Assembly: GCF_008370685.1 (NCBI RefSeq)
Contig: NZ_VTZU01000067.1
Coordinates: forward strand, 1-37,696
DNA from: Aquimarina sp. RZ0
GTDB taxonomy: Bacteria; Bacteroidota; Bacteroidia; Flavobacteriales; Flavobacteriaceae
Length of the DNA: 37,696 nucleotides
Direction of reading: 5' to 3'
This document shows, piece by piece, positions 24,466 to 33,470 of this stretch (position 1 is the first letter of the stretch; each line of letters opens with the position of its first letter). A program made the translations under genes and the position numbers. Below the pieces are notes generated by a model that worked only from the letters and a program-made list of their open reading frames with translations, was not told the DNA's origin and did not search any database.

Positions 24466-24942
24466 CTATTTTTTAGTTTTAAAAATCATTATCATTTTTA
24501 CTATTGCATACAAAGTAATAGAAAGTCCCAGCAGTGGCATGCTAATAAATGCTATACCCATCGGGAATTTCATGCTAGGAGATTGTTCTTGCCACCCAGA
24601 ACCTACTAATAACAAACCATATACAGAAAAAACAGTAAATAATAGTATAATACATATATAAGTCACTTTTAGAATAAGATCCTGCCATTTACCTGAGAAT
24701 TTCTGGAAAATAAAATCAAAGTACACATAAAAATTACCTTTCATCGCAAGACCCGAAGAAAACGCTATGGCAAATACAAAAAATAAACGTGCTGCTTCTT
24801 CTGTCCATGATGGAGCTTTTGCCATAAAAAAACGACCATATATCTGAATCAGTGTGGTAATTATAAAACTCAATGTACTCAGTATGGTTCCAGCTTTTAA
24901 GAAGATACCTATCCCTCTTTGAATTTTTCTAATTTTTTTCAT
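24466..24942 (-). CDS. dctQ: TRAP transporter small membrane subunit (DctQ type)
   Basis: This 158-residue protein has four membrane helices. The family signature WTEEAARLFFVFAIAFSSGL (residues about 41-60) is clear, followed by KGNFYVYFDFIFQKF; the pair LPLLGLSITLYAI appears as MPLLGLSITLYAIVKM near the end. DctQ supports DctM and helps dock the binding protein. The start codon overlaps the end of dctP by 14 bases, which points to coupled translation. Confidence 0.92.
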   Translation of the reverse strand: MKKIRKIQRGIGIFLKAGTILSTLSFIITTLIQIYGRFFMAKAPSWTEEAARLFFVFAIAFSSGLAMKGNFYVYFDFIFQKFSGKWQDLILKVTYICIILLFTVFSVYGLLLVGSGWQEQSPSMKFPMGIAFISMPLLGLSITLYAIVKMIMIFKTKK

Positions 24943-25966
24943 GAACTGTTTTTATGGTCTTATAAATTTCTTGCATTTCTGGAGATAGCGTATTGTAAAT
25001 AGCTGCTCCACACGTCTGTATAAAAGCTGCATTGTCAACATCTACAAAGGTCATACCTAATGCTTCCAGCTCTTCTTTGATTTTCTTTTCATTTTCTAAA
25101 AAAAGTGTACGTTCATAAGCTTGCATATCAACCGCTGCCTGAAGAAATATTTTTTTGAGGTCATCCGGAAATTTTTGAAATTGCTTCTCCCCTATCACCG
25201 GATACGTCCAGCTTACCACATGACCGGTAAGGTTGACATATTTCTGAACTTCATAAAATCCTGAAACCTTAATTAATGCCAATGGATTTTCTTGTGCATC
25301 GATTGTTCCTTGCTGTAGTGACGTAAATACCTCAGAAAAAGCCATAGGAGTTGTTTTGGCTCCCAGAGCCTCCCAGGCAGTTACAAAAGAAGGTACATTA
25401 GGAACTCTAAGTATTAACCCTTTTAAGTCATCCGGATGTTTAATTGGTCTATTAGAAGTCAAATGTCTGGCTCCTGCCTGAAAATAACCAAGAGGACGCA
25501 AACCGGTTTTTTCTAACATTTCTTCTTCTATCCTTTTTCCCAAAGGACCATTAATAAGATCGACAACCTGGTCAGGATTTTCTAAAAGAAAAGGCATTTC
25601 GCAAAAGGTCATAATCTCTGTCCAATTACTTAACAACGAACTTGTCGTTGTCATATCAATTACTCCAGTCTGAATCAATCTGATGGCTTCAATCTCCTTT
25701 GCTAATTGCTCTGAAGCATAACTATGTAGTACAATTCTACCTCCTGAACGTTCTTCTAATAGCTTTCCGAAATATTCAAAAGCCTGAAACCAAGTATGAT
25801 CTTCACCGACCAAAAGACTAGCCCTTATCAAGATTTCCGGTTCTTTTTTATAATTACAACTCCCTAGAAATAAGAAGCTACTTGTAATTAGAATATATTT
25901 CAAATACAGTTTCAAGGATATCGTATTCACCTTCAGTAAATTTATTATCGACAATATAGCCAACAA
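24929..25966 (-). CDS. dctP: TRAP transporter substrate-binding protein, lipoprotein (DctP type)
   Basis: This protein is 345 residues from ATG 25966, or 328 from a TTG at 25915 (KLYLKYILITSSFLFLGSC). The second gives a compact lipoprotein signal with lipobox LGSC and fits better, but the longer start is not excluded. The protein is a periplasmic DctP/SiaP-type binding protein tethered by lipid. The hallmark stretch RVPNVPSFVTAWEALGAKTT, followed by PMAFSEVFTSLQQGTIDAQE and NPLALI, carries the arginine that binds the substrate carboxylate and the structural N/E pair. A helix with FKF-type contacts (KQFQKFPDDLKKIFLQA) follows. First gene of the operon. Confidence 0.92.
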   Translation of the reverse strand: MLAILSIINLLKVNTISLKLYLKYILITSSFLFLGSCNYKKEPEILIRASLLVGEDHTWFQAFEYFGKLLEERSGGRIVLHSYASEQLAKEIEAIRLIQTGVIDMTTTSSLLSNWTEIMTFCEMPFLLENPDQVVDLINGPLGKRIEEEMLEKTGLRPLGYFQAGARHLTSNRPIKHPDDLKGLILRVPNVPSFVTAWEALGAKTTPMAFSEVFTSLQQGTIDAQENPLALIKVSGFYEVQKYVNLTGHVVSWTYPVIGEKQFQKFPDDLKKIFLQAAVDMQAYERTLFLENEKKIKEELEALGMTFVDVDNAAFIQTCGAAIYNTLSPEMQEIYKTIKTVHEKN

Positions 25967-26042
25967 TATACTACCTTTATAGAAAAAGATCCTACTCTTA
26001 AAGTTTTGTTTAAAAACTTATTTTTTTGTAAACTTTCTTATA

Positions 26043-26107
26043 GAACTCATCTTGAGTACCGCTTTGACCTACAAAATTTACATGTTTCACACTAATTTTG
26101 TTGCAAA
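26043..26107 (+). repeat. intergenic repeat family B, half copy
   Basis: GAACTCATCTTGAGTACCG is followed by the shared inner stretch (CTACAAAATTTACATG ... ACTAATTTTG), which matches the right half of the 14781-14928 copy in reverse. No second half is seen. It is in the spacer 25967-26340. Confidence 0.7.
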
Positions 26108-26161
26108 TATAAATGCATGAAAATGCATTTTAATACAGATATATGCTAAGAAAATTGTAAT

Positions 26162-26262
26162 ACAGTAAACTACCTCGGGGCAAGCTCACGAGGTATTTAT
26201 TGGAAAAAACATGTTGATTTCGAGGCAAGCCTCGGAGCATTTAAATCACGATTATCGAGTAA
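26162..26262 (+). repeat. intergenic repeat family C, copy 4
   Basis: This is the best-preserved copy: CCTCGGGGCAAGCTCACGAGG hairpin (split: CCTCGGGGCAAG, CTCACGAGG), then CGAGGCAAGCCTCGG, then ACGATTATCGAG. It lies between a family B half copy and the DUF1223 gene. Confidence 0.8.
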
Positions 26263-26340
26263 AATTTCAGATCAGAAATTATAATCAACTAAAAATAAAT
26301 CAGATCCTTTCTTTTAAAATCCTTTTATCGAGCTAATTTC

Positions 26341-27060
26341 TTAGATATTTATTTTTGTAGCTCCTGTAGTCTTTAGAGATGCATCTTGCGTATATACAAT
26401 GACAGAAAGCTTATCCTGAGTATCAATCCAATTGGGTACGTCAAAAACAACCTGACCAGATGCATTCATTTTTACAATACGATTTGCCACTATATTTGTA
26501 TTTTTTAATGTTAGATTACGATTTTCACCTCTTGAAATTTTTGTAGTTCGCTCTGAAACAACTAAAGCCAAGGTAACTCTTTTAAAGTTTGAACCACTGA
26601 TTTTATAATCGAATGTTATTGTATTACCTGAATGCCTAACTTCATTAAGCTCTATACTATTTGTTGATGTCAGGCTTCCATATCGTTTTAATGCAGCCTG
26701 CGCTTTGCTACTATTAGAACCTGTAAAATGCTCACTACCATTAACCACTAATTGTGGAGTATAAATCGAATTACTGTAAAATTGCTGAGCATAATCCCTT
26801 TGATAATTGCTAAACTCTTCTGAACTAAAAGGGTCTTTCCAGCCTAAACGATTCCAATAATCTACGTGATATGATAAAACAAACACATTTTTGTTTTTAT
26901 ATTCTTTCTTTATCTCATCCAATAATGTATCCGCTAAAGGGCAGCTACTACACCCCTGAGATGTAAACAATTCTAGTACAACTGCAGCATTTGTAGTATC
27001 CTGAGCCTCAACAACTCCAAAACATGTGATCGTTAATAGTATCAAAAGGTTCTTTATCAT
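26341..27060 (-). CDS. DUF1223 thioredoxin-fold exported protein
   Basis: This 239-residue protein has a signal peptide (1-20, ending VEAQ). The domain starts VVLELFTSQGCSSCPLADTL, with a CxxC pair (C37, C40) in the position of a thioredoxin-like active site. It continues with VFVLSYHVDYWNRLGWKDPF and YAQQFYSNSIYTPQLVVNG, the conserved marks of DUF1223. Its role is not established; the fold and CxxC suggest a redox or copper/thiol function in the periplasm. It is divergent from the DUF4159 gene with only 46 bases between start codons, so the two promoters must overlap or nearly so. Confidence 0.9.
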   Translation of the reverse strand: MIKNLLILLTITCFGVVEAQDTTNAAVVLELFTSQGCSSCPLADTLLDEIKKEYKNKNVFVLSYHVDYWNRLGWKDPFSSEEFSNYQRDYAQQFYSNSIYTPQLVVNGSEHFTGSNSSKAQAALKRYGSLTSTNSIELNEVRHSGNTITFDYKISGSNFKRVTLALVVSERTTKISRGENRNLTLKNTNIVANRIVKMNASGQVVFDVPNWIDTQDKLSVIVYTQDASLKTTGATKINI

Positions 27061-27106
27061 TTCTTTTATTTTAGTACTTTTAGAATCTATTATTTAGACG
27101 TTTATC

Positions 27107-27751
27107 ATGATAAAGCTTACAGGGTTTCTTTTTCTCTTCATCTTTTGGGGTACACTTTTTTCTCAGGATATTGCTGTATTGCAATATAATGGAGGTGGTG
27201 ATTGGTATAGTAACCCTACTGCGCTACCTAATCTTATTGCCTTTTGTAATAAGAATATCAATACTACAATGCAAGCAAAACCCAAGACAGTGAAGCCAGA
27301 AAGTATAGACATATTTCAATACCCATATTTACATATGACCGGTCACGGTAATGTTTTCTTTACAGATAAGGATGCTGAAAATCTAAGAAATTATTTACTT
27401 AGCGGAGGTTTTTTACATATTGATGATAATTATGGTATGGAACCATATGTAAGAAAAGAACTGGTAAAAGTATTTCCTGATATAGAACTAAAAGAATTAC
27501 CGATATCTCACCCTATATTTTCTACAAAATATAAATTTCCGAAAGGGTTGCCCAAAATTCATGAACATGATGGAGAACGTCCACAAGCACTTGGAATCAC
27601 TCATGAAGGCAGGCTGGTATTGTTATTTACTTTTGAAAGTGATTTGGGTGATGGTTGGGAAAATCCAGAAATACATAACGATCCTGAAGAAGTACGGCAA
27701 AAAGCATTAAAAATGGGTGCCAATATTATCAAATACGCTTTTGAGAATTAA
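27107..27751 (+). CDS. DUF4159 exported protein
   Basis: This 214-residue protein has a signal peptide (1-19, ending LFSQ). The DUF4159 marks are QYNGGGDWYSNPTALPNLIA, LHMTGHGNVFFTDKDAENLR, LLSGGFLHIDDNYGMEPYVR and ELPISHPIF. The GGFLHIDDNYG part recalls the glutamine amidotransferase-like fold of ThuA/DUF4159 proteins, with no known reaction. In other Flavobacteriia a DUF4159 gene also stands beside TrmH and an AI-2E-family gene, as it does here: the next gene starts 5 bases after this stop. Confidence 0.9.
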   Translation: MIKLTGFLFLFIFWGTLFSQDIAVLQYNGGGDWYSNPTALPNLIAFCNKNINTTMQAKPKTVKPESIDIFQYPYLHMTGHGNVFFTDKDAENLRNYLLSGGFLHIDDNYGMEPYVRKELVKVFPDIELKELPISHPIFSTKYKFPKGLPKIHEHDGERPQALGITHEGRLVLLFTFESDLGDGWENPEIHNDPEEVRQKALKMGANIIKYAFEN

Positions 27752-27756
27752 TCTTT

Positions 27757-28269
27757 ATGGATAATCAATTACAGCATGGCACTATACATTTTATAAAAAG
27801 AAAGTTTCCTATTATAGTACTTTGTGATAATGTTAACTCTCCAGCTAATATTGGCAGTATTTTTAGAATAGCTGATGGATTTGGAGTAGAAAAGATATAT
27901 TTCTTTGGAGAAGATATAACTGTTGTTAGCAAACGTATGTTGCGTACTTCAAGATCTACACATAATGTCGTACCATATGAAAATAGGGAACATATTCTTG
28001 AGGTAATAGATGTTCTCAAAACTCAGGGTTATACAATCTTTGGACTCGAAATTACTAAAAATAGTGCTCTTGTTTCGGATGTTGATTTTACTACAAAAAA
28101 GAAAATCGTATTAATTATTGGAGAAGAAAATTCAGGAATTTCTAAAAATGTACTGACTAAAATTGAAAAAAATATACATATAAATATGTACGGTATCAAT
28201 AGTAGCATGAATGTAGCTACAGCCACCGGGATTGCATTATACGAAATCACCAAACAATTAACTCATTAG
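27757..28269 (+). CDS. TrmH/SpoU-family RNA 2'-O-methyltransferase
   Basis: This 170-residue enzyme is of the SPOUT (knotted) class and uses S-adenosylmethionine to methylate a ribose 2'-OH in tRNA or rRNA. The three SpoU motifs are present: NVNSPANIGSIFRIADGFGV (motif 1 with the catalytic Asn/Arg), LIIGEENSGIS (motif 2) and INMYGINSSMNVATATGIAL (motif 3, the knot). It has no N-terminal substrate domain, so the target site is not evident. It follows the DUF4159 gene by 5 bases and is probably cotranscribed with it. Confidence 0.92.
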   Translation: MDNQLQHGTIHFIKRKFPIIVLCDNVNSPANIGSIFRIADGFGVEKIYFFGEDITVVSKRMLRTSRSTHNVVPYENREHILEVIDVLKTQGYTIFGLEITKNSALVSDVDFTTKKKIVLIIGEENSGISKNVLTKIEKNIHINMYGINSSMNVATATGIALYEITKQLTH

Positions 28270-28377
28270 TAATGTTTAGTGTTTAGGAATTATTTAATAT
28301 TTTCATTGTAAATTTAATTTAGATGAACAACATAGATTAATACTCAAAAAAGCAATCAAAAAACAACTACAGCTGCA

Positions 28378-29466
28378 ATGAACTCAAAAACAATATCTTA
28401 CGGAATTATAAGAGCAATAGCAATCATTGTTGGGGTGCTATTATTACTTTGGTTCTTGTATAAAATTCAATCGATTTTATTGTACATAACCTTTGCCGCA
28501 GTAATCTCATTAATGGGAAGACCACTCGTCTTTTTCTTAAAGAAAAGACTCCGTTTTAACAATACAATTGCTGTAGTATTCTCTTTATTTATTACCATTG
28601 GTTTATTTTTAAGCATTTTTTTACTATTTGTTCCTATTATTGCAGAACAAGGACAATTGATTGGAGAGATCGATATCAATCAGATAGGTGATGATTTTGA
28701 TCGTTTAAATCAGGATATAAGTGATTATTTTAATGTAGAAAAATTAAATTTCGTTGAACTCATTAAACAAACTGATTTAATGCAATTCTTTGATATCAAA
28801 GTTATTCCTAATGCAATTAATTCATTTTTAAGTGGTTTTGGGGCTATACTTATTGGTTTGTTTTCAGTGCTTTTTATAACATTTTTTTTATTAAAAGACA
28901 GTAAATTATTAGAAAACAGCATGTTGGTATTTGCAAAAAAAGAACACGAAACTAGTTTTATGCGTGCCTTCACAAAAATTAAAAATTTATTATCGCGCTA
29001 CTTTGTTGGTTTATTACTTCAAATATTAATTTTATTTGTTCTTTATACGATACTTTTATTGGTATTTGGAGTACACAATGCAATTGCTGTTGCACTAATT
29101 GCAGCTATTTTTAATCTAATCCCCTATGTAGGACCATTATTTGGAGGGGCTCTCGTATTAATTCTTGCCACCACAAGTAATCTGGGTTTAGATTTTCAAT
29201 CTGTTATTTTACCAAAACTCACTTATATTTTGATCGGATATATCATGATTCAACTGATTGATAATTTTCTGAATCAACCTTTAATTTTTGGCAATAGTGT
29301 AAAATCTCATCCATTAGAGATTTTTCTCGCTATACTTATATTTGGAGCCCTTTTTGGTATAGGTGGATTGATTGTAGCTGTTCCTTTTTATACAGCAATT
29401 AAAGTAATTGCAAAAGAATTTTTATCCGAATACAAAATTGTAAAACAATTGACTAAAGAGTTATAA
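28378..29466 (+). CDS. AI-2E-family membrane protein
   Basis: This 362-residue integral membrane protein of the AI-2E (YdiK/TqsA/PerM) family has about eight helices. Family features are the N-terminal pair of helices (IAIIVGVLLLLWFLYKIQSI), a central soluble part (about 95-165), the RYFVGLLLQILILFVLYTIL stretch and the conserved NLIPYVGPLFGGALVLILA. LIDNFLNQPLIFGNSVKSHP follows toward the end. Members are thought to export small solutes or, in a few cases, exchange sodium and protons; a role in autoinducer-2 export is not shown for this branch. It follows TrmH after 108 bases on the same strand. Confidence 0.92.
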   Translation: MNSKTISYGIIRAIAIIVGVLLLLWFLYKIQSILLYITFAAVISLMGRPLVFFLKKRLRFNNTIAVVFSLFITIGLFLSIFLLFVPIIAEQGQLIGEIDINQIGDDFDRLNQDISDYFNVEKLNFVELIKQTDLMQFFDIKVIPNAINSFLSGFGAILIGLFSVLFITFFLLKDSKLLENSMLVFAKKEHETSFMRAFTKIKNLLSRYFVGLLLQILILFVLYTILLLVFGVHNAIAVALIAAIFNLIPYVGPLFGGALVLILATTSNLGLDFQSVILPKLTYILIGYIMIQLIDNFLNQPLIFGNSVKSHPLEIFLAILIFGALFGIGGLIVAVPFYTAIKVIAKEFLSEYKIVKQLTKEL

Positions 29467-29850
29467 AAACCAGTCTTATTTGTCCCTTTTTCTAGTACCT
29501 GAAAAATTTCAACAAAATCTACTAATTTTCTGTCGTTATCATTTTTTTACAGAACAATATAAAGAGTTGATTTCTATATAAAAAAACCATTTTTAGTTTC
29601 AAAAATGATATTAACTCTTTTTAGACTATACAAACTATTTTTAAAATTCCTAATTTTCACGAAATTTATTTTAAAAAATAAATTCTTAAACTTTTAAAAT
29701 ATTAATAGAAAATCTGCAATTATGATTCTATATTGATAAAAAACGTAAAAAATACATTTTATCTATTGGTACTAAGTAAAAAAACATTTTTTTTGTAATG
29801 CATTGTTAATTTTTTTTGCAAAAAAAACTAAATAATCTTTAAGTAAAATT
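29467..29850. other. A/T-rich spacer upstream of an agarase, with one long hairpin
   Basis: AAAGAGTT (29561-29568) and AACTCTTT (29613-29620) enclose an inner ATTTTT/AAAAAT pair; this may end transcription of the AI-2E gene. The remaining 230 bases lead into the agarase start with no clean promoter consensus. Confidence 0.4.
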
Positions 29851-31215
29851 ATGAAAAAGACCCAAATTTATTTTACGATTTTCATGGCTTCTTTATCAAT
29901 CTCTGCCCAGGATTGGAATGGGGTACCAGTTCCAGCTGATGCAGGTATTGGTAAAACATGGGAGCTACAATCAGAGACTTCTGATGATTTTAATTATCTT
30001 TTTAATGAAACAAATCAATTTTCCAATTTTGGTAGCGATAAATGGTATAATTTCTACCATAATAGTTGGGATGGACCAGGAACCACCTATTGGAAATACA
30101 ACCACGTTTCTGTTGATGGAGACGATTTGGTTTTAAGAGCTTCCAGATGGGGGCAAGGTGGTGAAACGGCTTTACCCAGAACCACCTTTCCTAATAAAAT
30201 GGGAAGACCTGCTGATGGGGTTAATGCGGGATGTATAACATCTACTAAAAAAGTTTTATACCCTGTTTTTGTAGAATCTAGCGTAAGTGTAGCCGATATT
30301 GTACTGGCATCAGATGTCTGGCTGTTAAGTCCTGATGACACTCAAGAGATTGATATCATTGAATGCTATGGTGGAGATGAACAAGGGAATGCTTTCTTTG
30401 CTGAATTTATCCACTTAAGTCACCATTCTTTTATTCGTGATCCTTTTACTGATTACCAACCAAGAGATTTGGATAGTTGGTGGAGTAGATCTGATGTATC
30501 GGTATGGGGTGAATATTGCTGGAATAATGGAGACAGAAGGTATGTAAGAATCGGAGTAAACTGGATTAGCCCTGTACATTTTGAATATTATATTGATGGA
30601 GAACTAGTTAGAGTACTTTATAATAAGGCATTTGCAACAAAAAGGAATGGCACCTGGACCTATACGTATCCTACCATGACGAATGGAGAGTTGGATTTTG
30701 ACAGTAATGGATTTCAGACTGCTGTACAATTTGCAACTGGTAATTCTTATTCTTTTCAAACATTAGAAGCTGCTAACAATGCTTCTTCTGTAAGTGTTAT
30801 CGATCCTGGTAATTTTCAGGGTGGAAATGGATTTACAAAAGAAATGGATATCATTATTAATGTAGAATCACAAAATTGGCATGTAGAAGCTAATCGTACT
30901 CCAACGGATGATCAATTGAGTAATCCTGATAGAAATACCATGAAAGTAGATTGGATCAGAGTATACAAACCAGTAGATCAAAATCTATCCGTTGATGATA
31001 TCTTGCTAGAAAATGAAGTAGCCGTTTACCCTAATCCTGTTAAAGATGTCTTAAATTTACACGAAAAAATAACTTCATGGGAACTATATTCTATGACAGG
31101 GAGTGTTTTAAAAGTAGGTACTAAGAAAAACATCAATGTTACAGACTTACCAGCTGGCGTATACTTTATAGTTGCTAAAAATCAATCTCAGGCATTTAAA
31201 TTTATTAAAGAATAA
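29851..31215 (+). CDS. GH16 beta-agarase with T9SS tail
   Basis: This 454-residue protein has a signal peptide (1-20, ending SISAQ) and then the agarase opening DWNGVPVPADAGIGKTWELQ. The GH16 active site EIDIIE has E166 (nucleophile), D168 and E171 (acid/base) in DDTQEIDIIECYGG. IHLSHHSFIRDPFTDYQPRD and VHFEYYIDGELVRVLY follow, closely like the enzyme at 20860. Compared with it, this protein has an insert (about 275-300) before NGFTKEMDIIINVESQNWHV and lacks the lectin domain, going directly to a T9SS domain (VAVYPNPVKDVLNLHEKI ... GVYFIVAKNQSQAFKFIKE). It would be an extracellular endo-beta-agarase. It is a single-gene unit with a strong terminator. Confidence 0.94.
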   Translation: MKKTQIYFTIFMASLSISAQDWNGVPVPADAGIGKTWELQSETSDDFNYLFNETNQFSNFGSDKWYNFYHNSWDGPGTTYWKYNHVSVDGDDLVLRASRWGQGGETALPRTTFPNKMGRPADGVNAGCITSTKKVLYPVFVESSVSVADIVLASDVWLLSPDDTQEIDIIECYGGDEQGNAFFAEFIHLSHHSFIRDPFTDYQPRDLDSWWSRSDVSVWGEYCWNNGDRRYVRIGVNWISPVHFEYYIDGELVRVLYNKAFATKRNGTWTYTYPTMTNGELDFDSNGFQTAVQFATGNSYSFQTLEAANNASSVSVIDPGNFQGGNGFTKEMDIIINVESQNWHVEANRTPTDDQLSNPDRNTMKVDWIRVYKPVDQNLSVDDILLENEVAVYPNPVKDVLNLHEKITSWELYSMTGSVLKVGTKKNINVTDLPAGVYFIVAKNQSQAFKFIKE

Positions 31216-31235
31216 TTCTAAAAAAAATCTTTTAG

Positions 31236-31399
31236 TAAGAAATTATTCTTAACCTATAAAAACTTACCTTGATCGAAAGTAAAAGGTAAGTTTTTTTATG
31301 AAATATATCGACCCAAATGTATATTCATAAAAATCACCTTACCTTCTTACTTACAAAATATGACTATTATTAAGAAATTATTCTGTAAAACTTACCTTT
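31236..31399 (+). repeat. direct repeat around the agarase terminator
   Basis: TAAGAAATTATTCT followed by AAAACTTACCTT occurs at 31236-31270 and again at 31371-31397, about 135 bases apart. The second copy has no partner arm for the hairpin. It looks like a partial local duplication. The rest of the spacer 31216-32027 has no gene. Confidence 0.5.
31257..31297 (+). terminator. intrinsic terminator of the agarase gene
   Basis: AACTTACCTT (31261-31270) pairs perfectly with AAGGTAAGTT (31283-31292), and a T run follows. It lies 45 bases past the stop codon. Confidence 0.85.
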
Positions 31400-31796
31400 T
31401 ATCAGGCACACCTCTAAAAACTTCTATATTTTTTTTAATCGTAAAAAAGTAATAATTATTAAAAGAGTTCTTTATTTATTTTTCATTTTTGTTAGTTTAT
31501 ACGTTTTTTATAGTAATCGACTCAATATTTTTTTATCATCTAATTGATCCATACTAAAAAAAGAAGTAAAGAAAACAGGCAAAAAAATATTTATTAAATC
31601 AATGAACTATAGCTATATTTTTATTCTCTATATATTAAACAAGTAACTATCCTAAAACCCTACAAAAAATTTAGGTTTTTATTTTCTTTTGTATTAGTGA
31701 TTTTAGTTTTTCTACTGAATTCAGTATAGTAGTTAGTAGTAGTGTTTGCAAATTTTATTTGTTTTTTCAAGTATTAATAAATGAACTTTTTAAACC

Positions 31797-31882
31797 ATAG
31801 ATGGCTATATTGAAAAAAAACTGCTTCATTATAGTACAAAAGCCAAGCTTTTCGCTTGAAAACCACTACTCAAGATGAATTC
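31797..31882 (-). repeat. intergenic repeat family B, other half
   Basis: It matches the left half of the 14781-14928 copy in reverse over about 80 bases (GATGGCTAT ... CTTCATTATAGTACAAAAGC ... CACTACTCAAGATG) with scattered changes. The other half is not seen. Confidence 0.72.
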
Positions 31883-32027
31883 AAAGTAAAATATAGATAA
31901 AACCGCATTTAAAACATCGCTATTAATAGCGGCTAATAGCAATTCGAGAAAGTCCTTACGTATTTTAAAATCAGGATGGTATTATAAGCAATATGATAGT
32001 ACTTATAACTGATCTGATTCCTGCTAT

Positions 32028-32921
32028 TTATCTCCATTGTATAAGTGATAAGCCAATACCAAAGGTAGTTTGCTTATGATTATAGTCTATTAGACTTTCT
32101 CCGTGCCCATGAAATAGCTGTGCATGAATTTGTAGGTTGTCTAATATTTTAATTGCATAATCTAATTTGATATTTGCCCTATTATTATCTCCCATTCTCA
32201 ATGAATGTCTAAGTACTAAACTTATATCATGTCTCCCCTTGGTATATGCAGATAAAAGTTCTATTCTTCCCACATAACTTTCAATTTCCGGATTATTATC
32301 TTCGACAGTATCTTCTTGCAAACGCCACCAGGGTTTTAAAACGATACTCCAGGAGGGACTCTCCCATCCTACTTGCAAAATAATCCGGTTCCAACTTCTG
32401 GACAAAGGATTAGACCTTCCGTTACTTTGATGATTGATCCCAATTCCTGCAAATACGCCATCTAGCCCCAAAATTGTATATGAAGTAGGAAATATCAGCA
32501 TAAATTCTGGCTCATAATTAGTTTCTCTAAATGGTCTGGAAATATTCGCACTATATAATTGCCATCGCGAAGACTGTGTATATGCAATCCATATATCTCC
32601 TCCTATTCTTTTACCTAATAGGTTTTTTAAAGCTTTGGTTTTAAAACTAAGTTGGAACTTTAGTTCTGTATTAGAAAAAGCAGAAGATTCATCAGCAGAA
32701 TTAATAGGATTGTTACTTCTAGGCTGGTTATTTATACGAGTTGTATAATTAGCCAATAAGAAATAAACGGGTTTATAAGGAACTATTTTAAACAGTTTTG
32801 TACTCGTGTCATTAATCTGCCACCGCTGAGACAAACTTTTACCAGGGTTCTGGATTAATGCTTGCCCAAAGCTAGCAGAACACGTCAAAAATAATAAAAT
32901 TATAAGGGAAAGTATTTTCAT
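32028..32921 (-). CDS. pldA: outer-membrane phospholipase A (OMPLA)
   Basis: This 297-residue protein has a signal peptide (1-20, ending SFGQ) and a 12-strand outer-membrane barrel. The catalytic triad is in the right spacing: H164 and S166 in NHQSNG, and N178 in SRSWNR, as H142, S144 and N156 in Escherichia coli. The last strand ends TTFGIGLSLIQWR with an aromatic near the C-terminus, as barrel proteins do. The enzyme removes fatty acids from phospholipids that reach the outer leaflet, working as a calcium-dependent dimer. It is transcribed alone. Confidence 0.94.
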   Translation of the reverse strand: MKILSLIILLFLTCSASFGQALIQNPGKSLSQRWQINDTSTKLFKIVPYKPVYFLLANYTTRINNQPRSNNPINSADESSAFSNTELKFQLSFKTKALKNLLGKRIGGDIWIAYTQSSRWQLYSANISRPFRETNYEPEFMLIFPTSYTILGLDGVFAGIGINHQSNGRSNPLSRSWNRIILQVGWESPSWSIVLKPWWRLQEDTVEDNNPEIESYVGRIELLSAYTKGRHDISLVLRHSLRMGDNNRANIKLDYAIKILDNLQIHAQLFHGHGESLIDYNHKQTTFGIGLSLIQWR

Positions 32922-33345
32922 GAATGCTGCTTTCTTAAACTTGTAATTGCTTAATGTACCATCTATCGTTTAAATTTACTGTAAATGAAAACTATACGTT
33001 ATTCATATTTTCTTTCTGAACTCATGGTAAAAAAGTATATTTTATTCCTGTACAATCAGAGGATAATTGGTCTAATCTTAGATCTTAATTATTAATTTTA
33101 AAAAATGAATAAACAAACAAACAAATATACACACAAAAGAATTTATCAGAGTGTTATTATACACCTTGAATATTAGATAATTAGTATTGGTAAAACTTGG
33201 TAAGCATACTTTGAGATAGTATATTTCATTCATTTATTCTTTTAACTTCCTTTTATTTTATCAATCTAAAAATAGAGTTGCTTTAAGTTTATTAGTTTTT
33301 AAAATACATGATCAAACCTTTCTTAGAGTCATTGGTTTAGTACCA

Positions 33346-33376
33346 ATATTAACCATTGTTATATTACGGTTAATAT
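33346..33376. promoter_or_regulatory. inverted repeat upstream of the lamin-tail gene
   Basis: ATATTAACC and GGTTAATAT (33346-33354, 33368-33376) form a perfect 9-bp inverted pair, 13 bases apart, about 95 bases before the ATG at 33471. It may be an operator or a leader hairpin. The rest of 32922-33470 shows only A/T-rich DNA and a short AAAC tandem (about 33110-33124). Confidence 0.35.
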
Positions 33377-33470
33377 CTACACAAGCCAGCCAAACATCTG
33401 TGTAACAAGATTGATTTCTTTGTATATTCGTAATTCACAATTATATTCATATAAATCGACCATATTTGTC

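Noticed and set aside
33411..33470. 20-codon upstream extension of the lamin-tail protein
   Set aside because: It would place a non-signal stretch before a textbook signal peptide that starts at ATG 33471.
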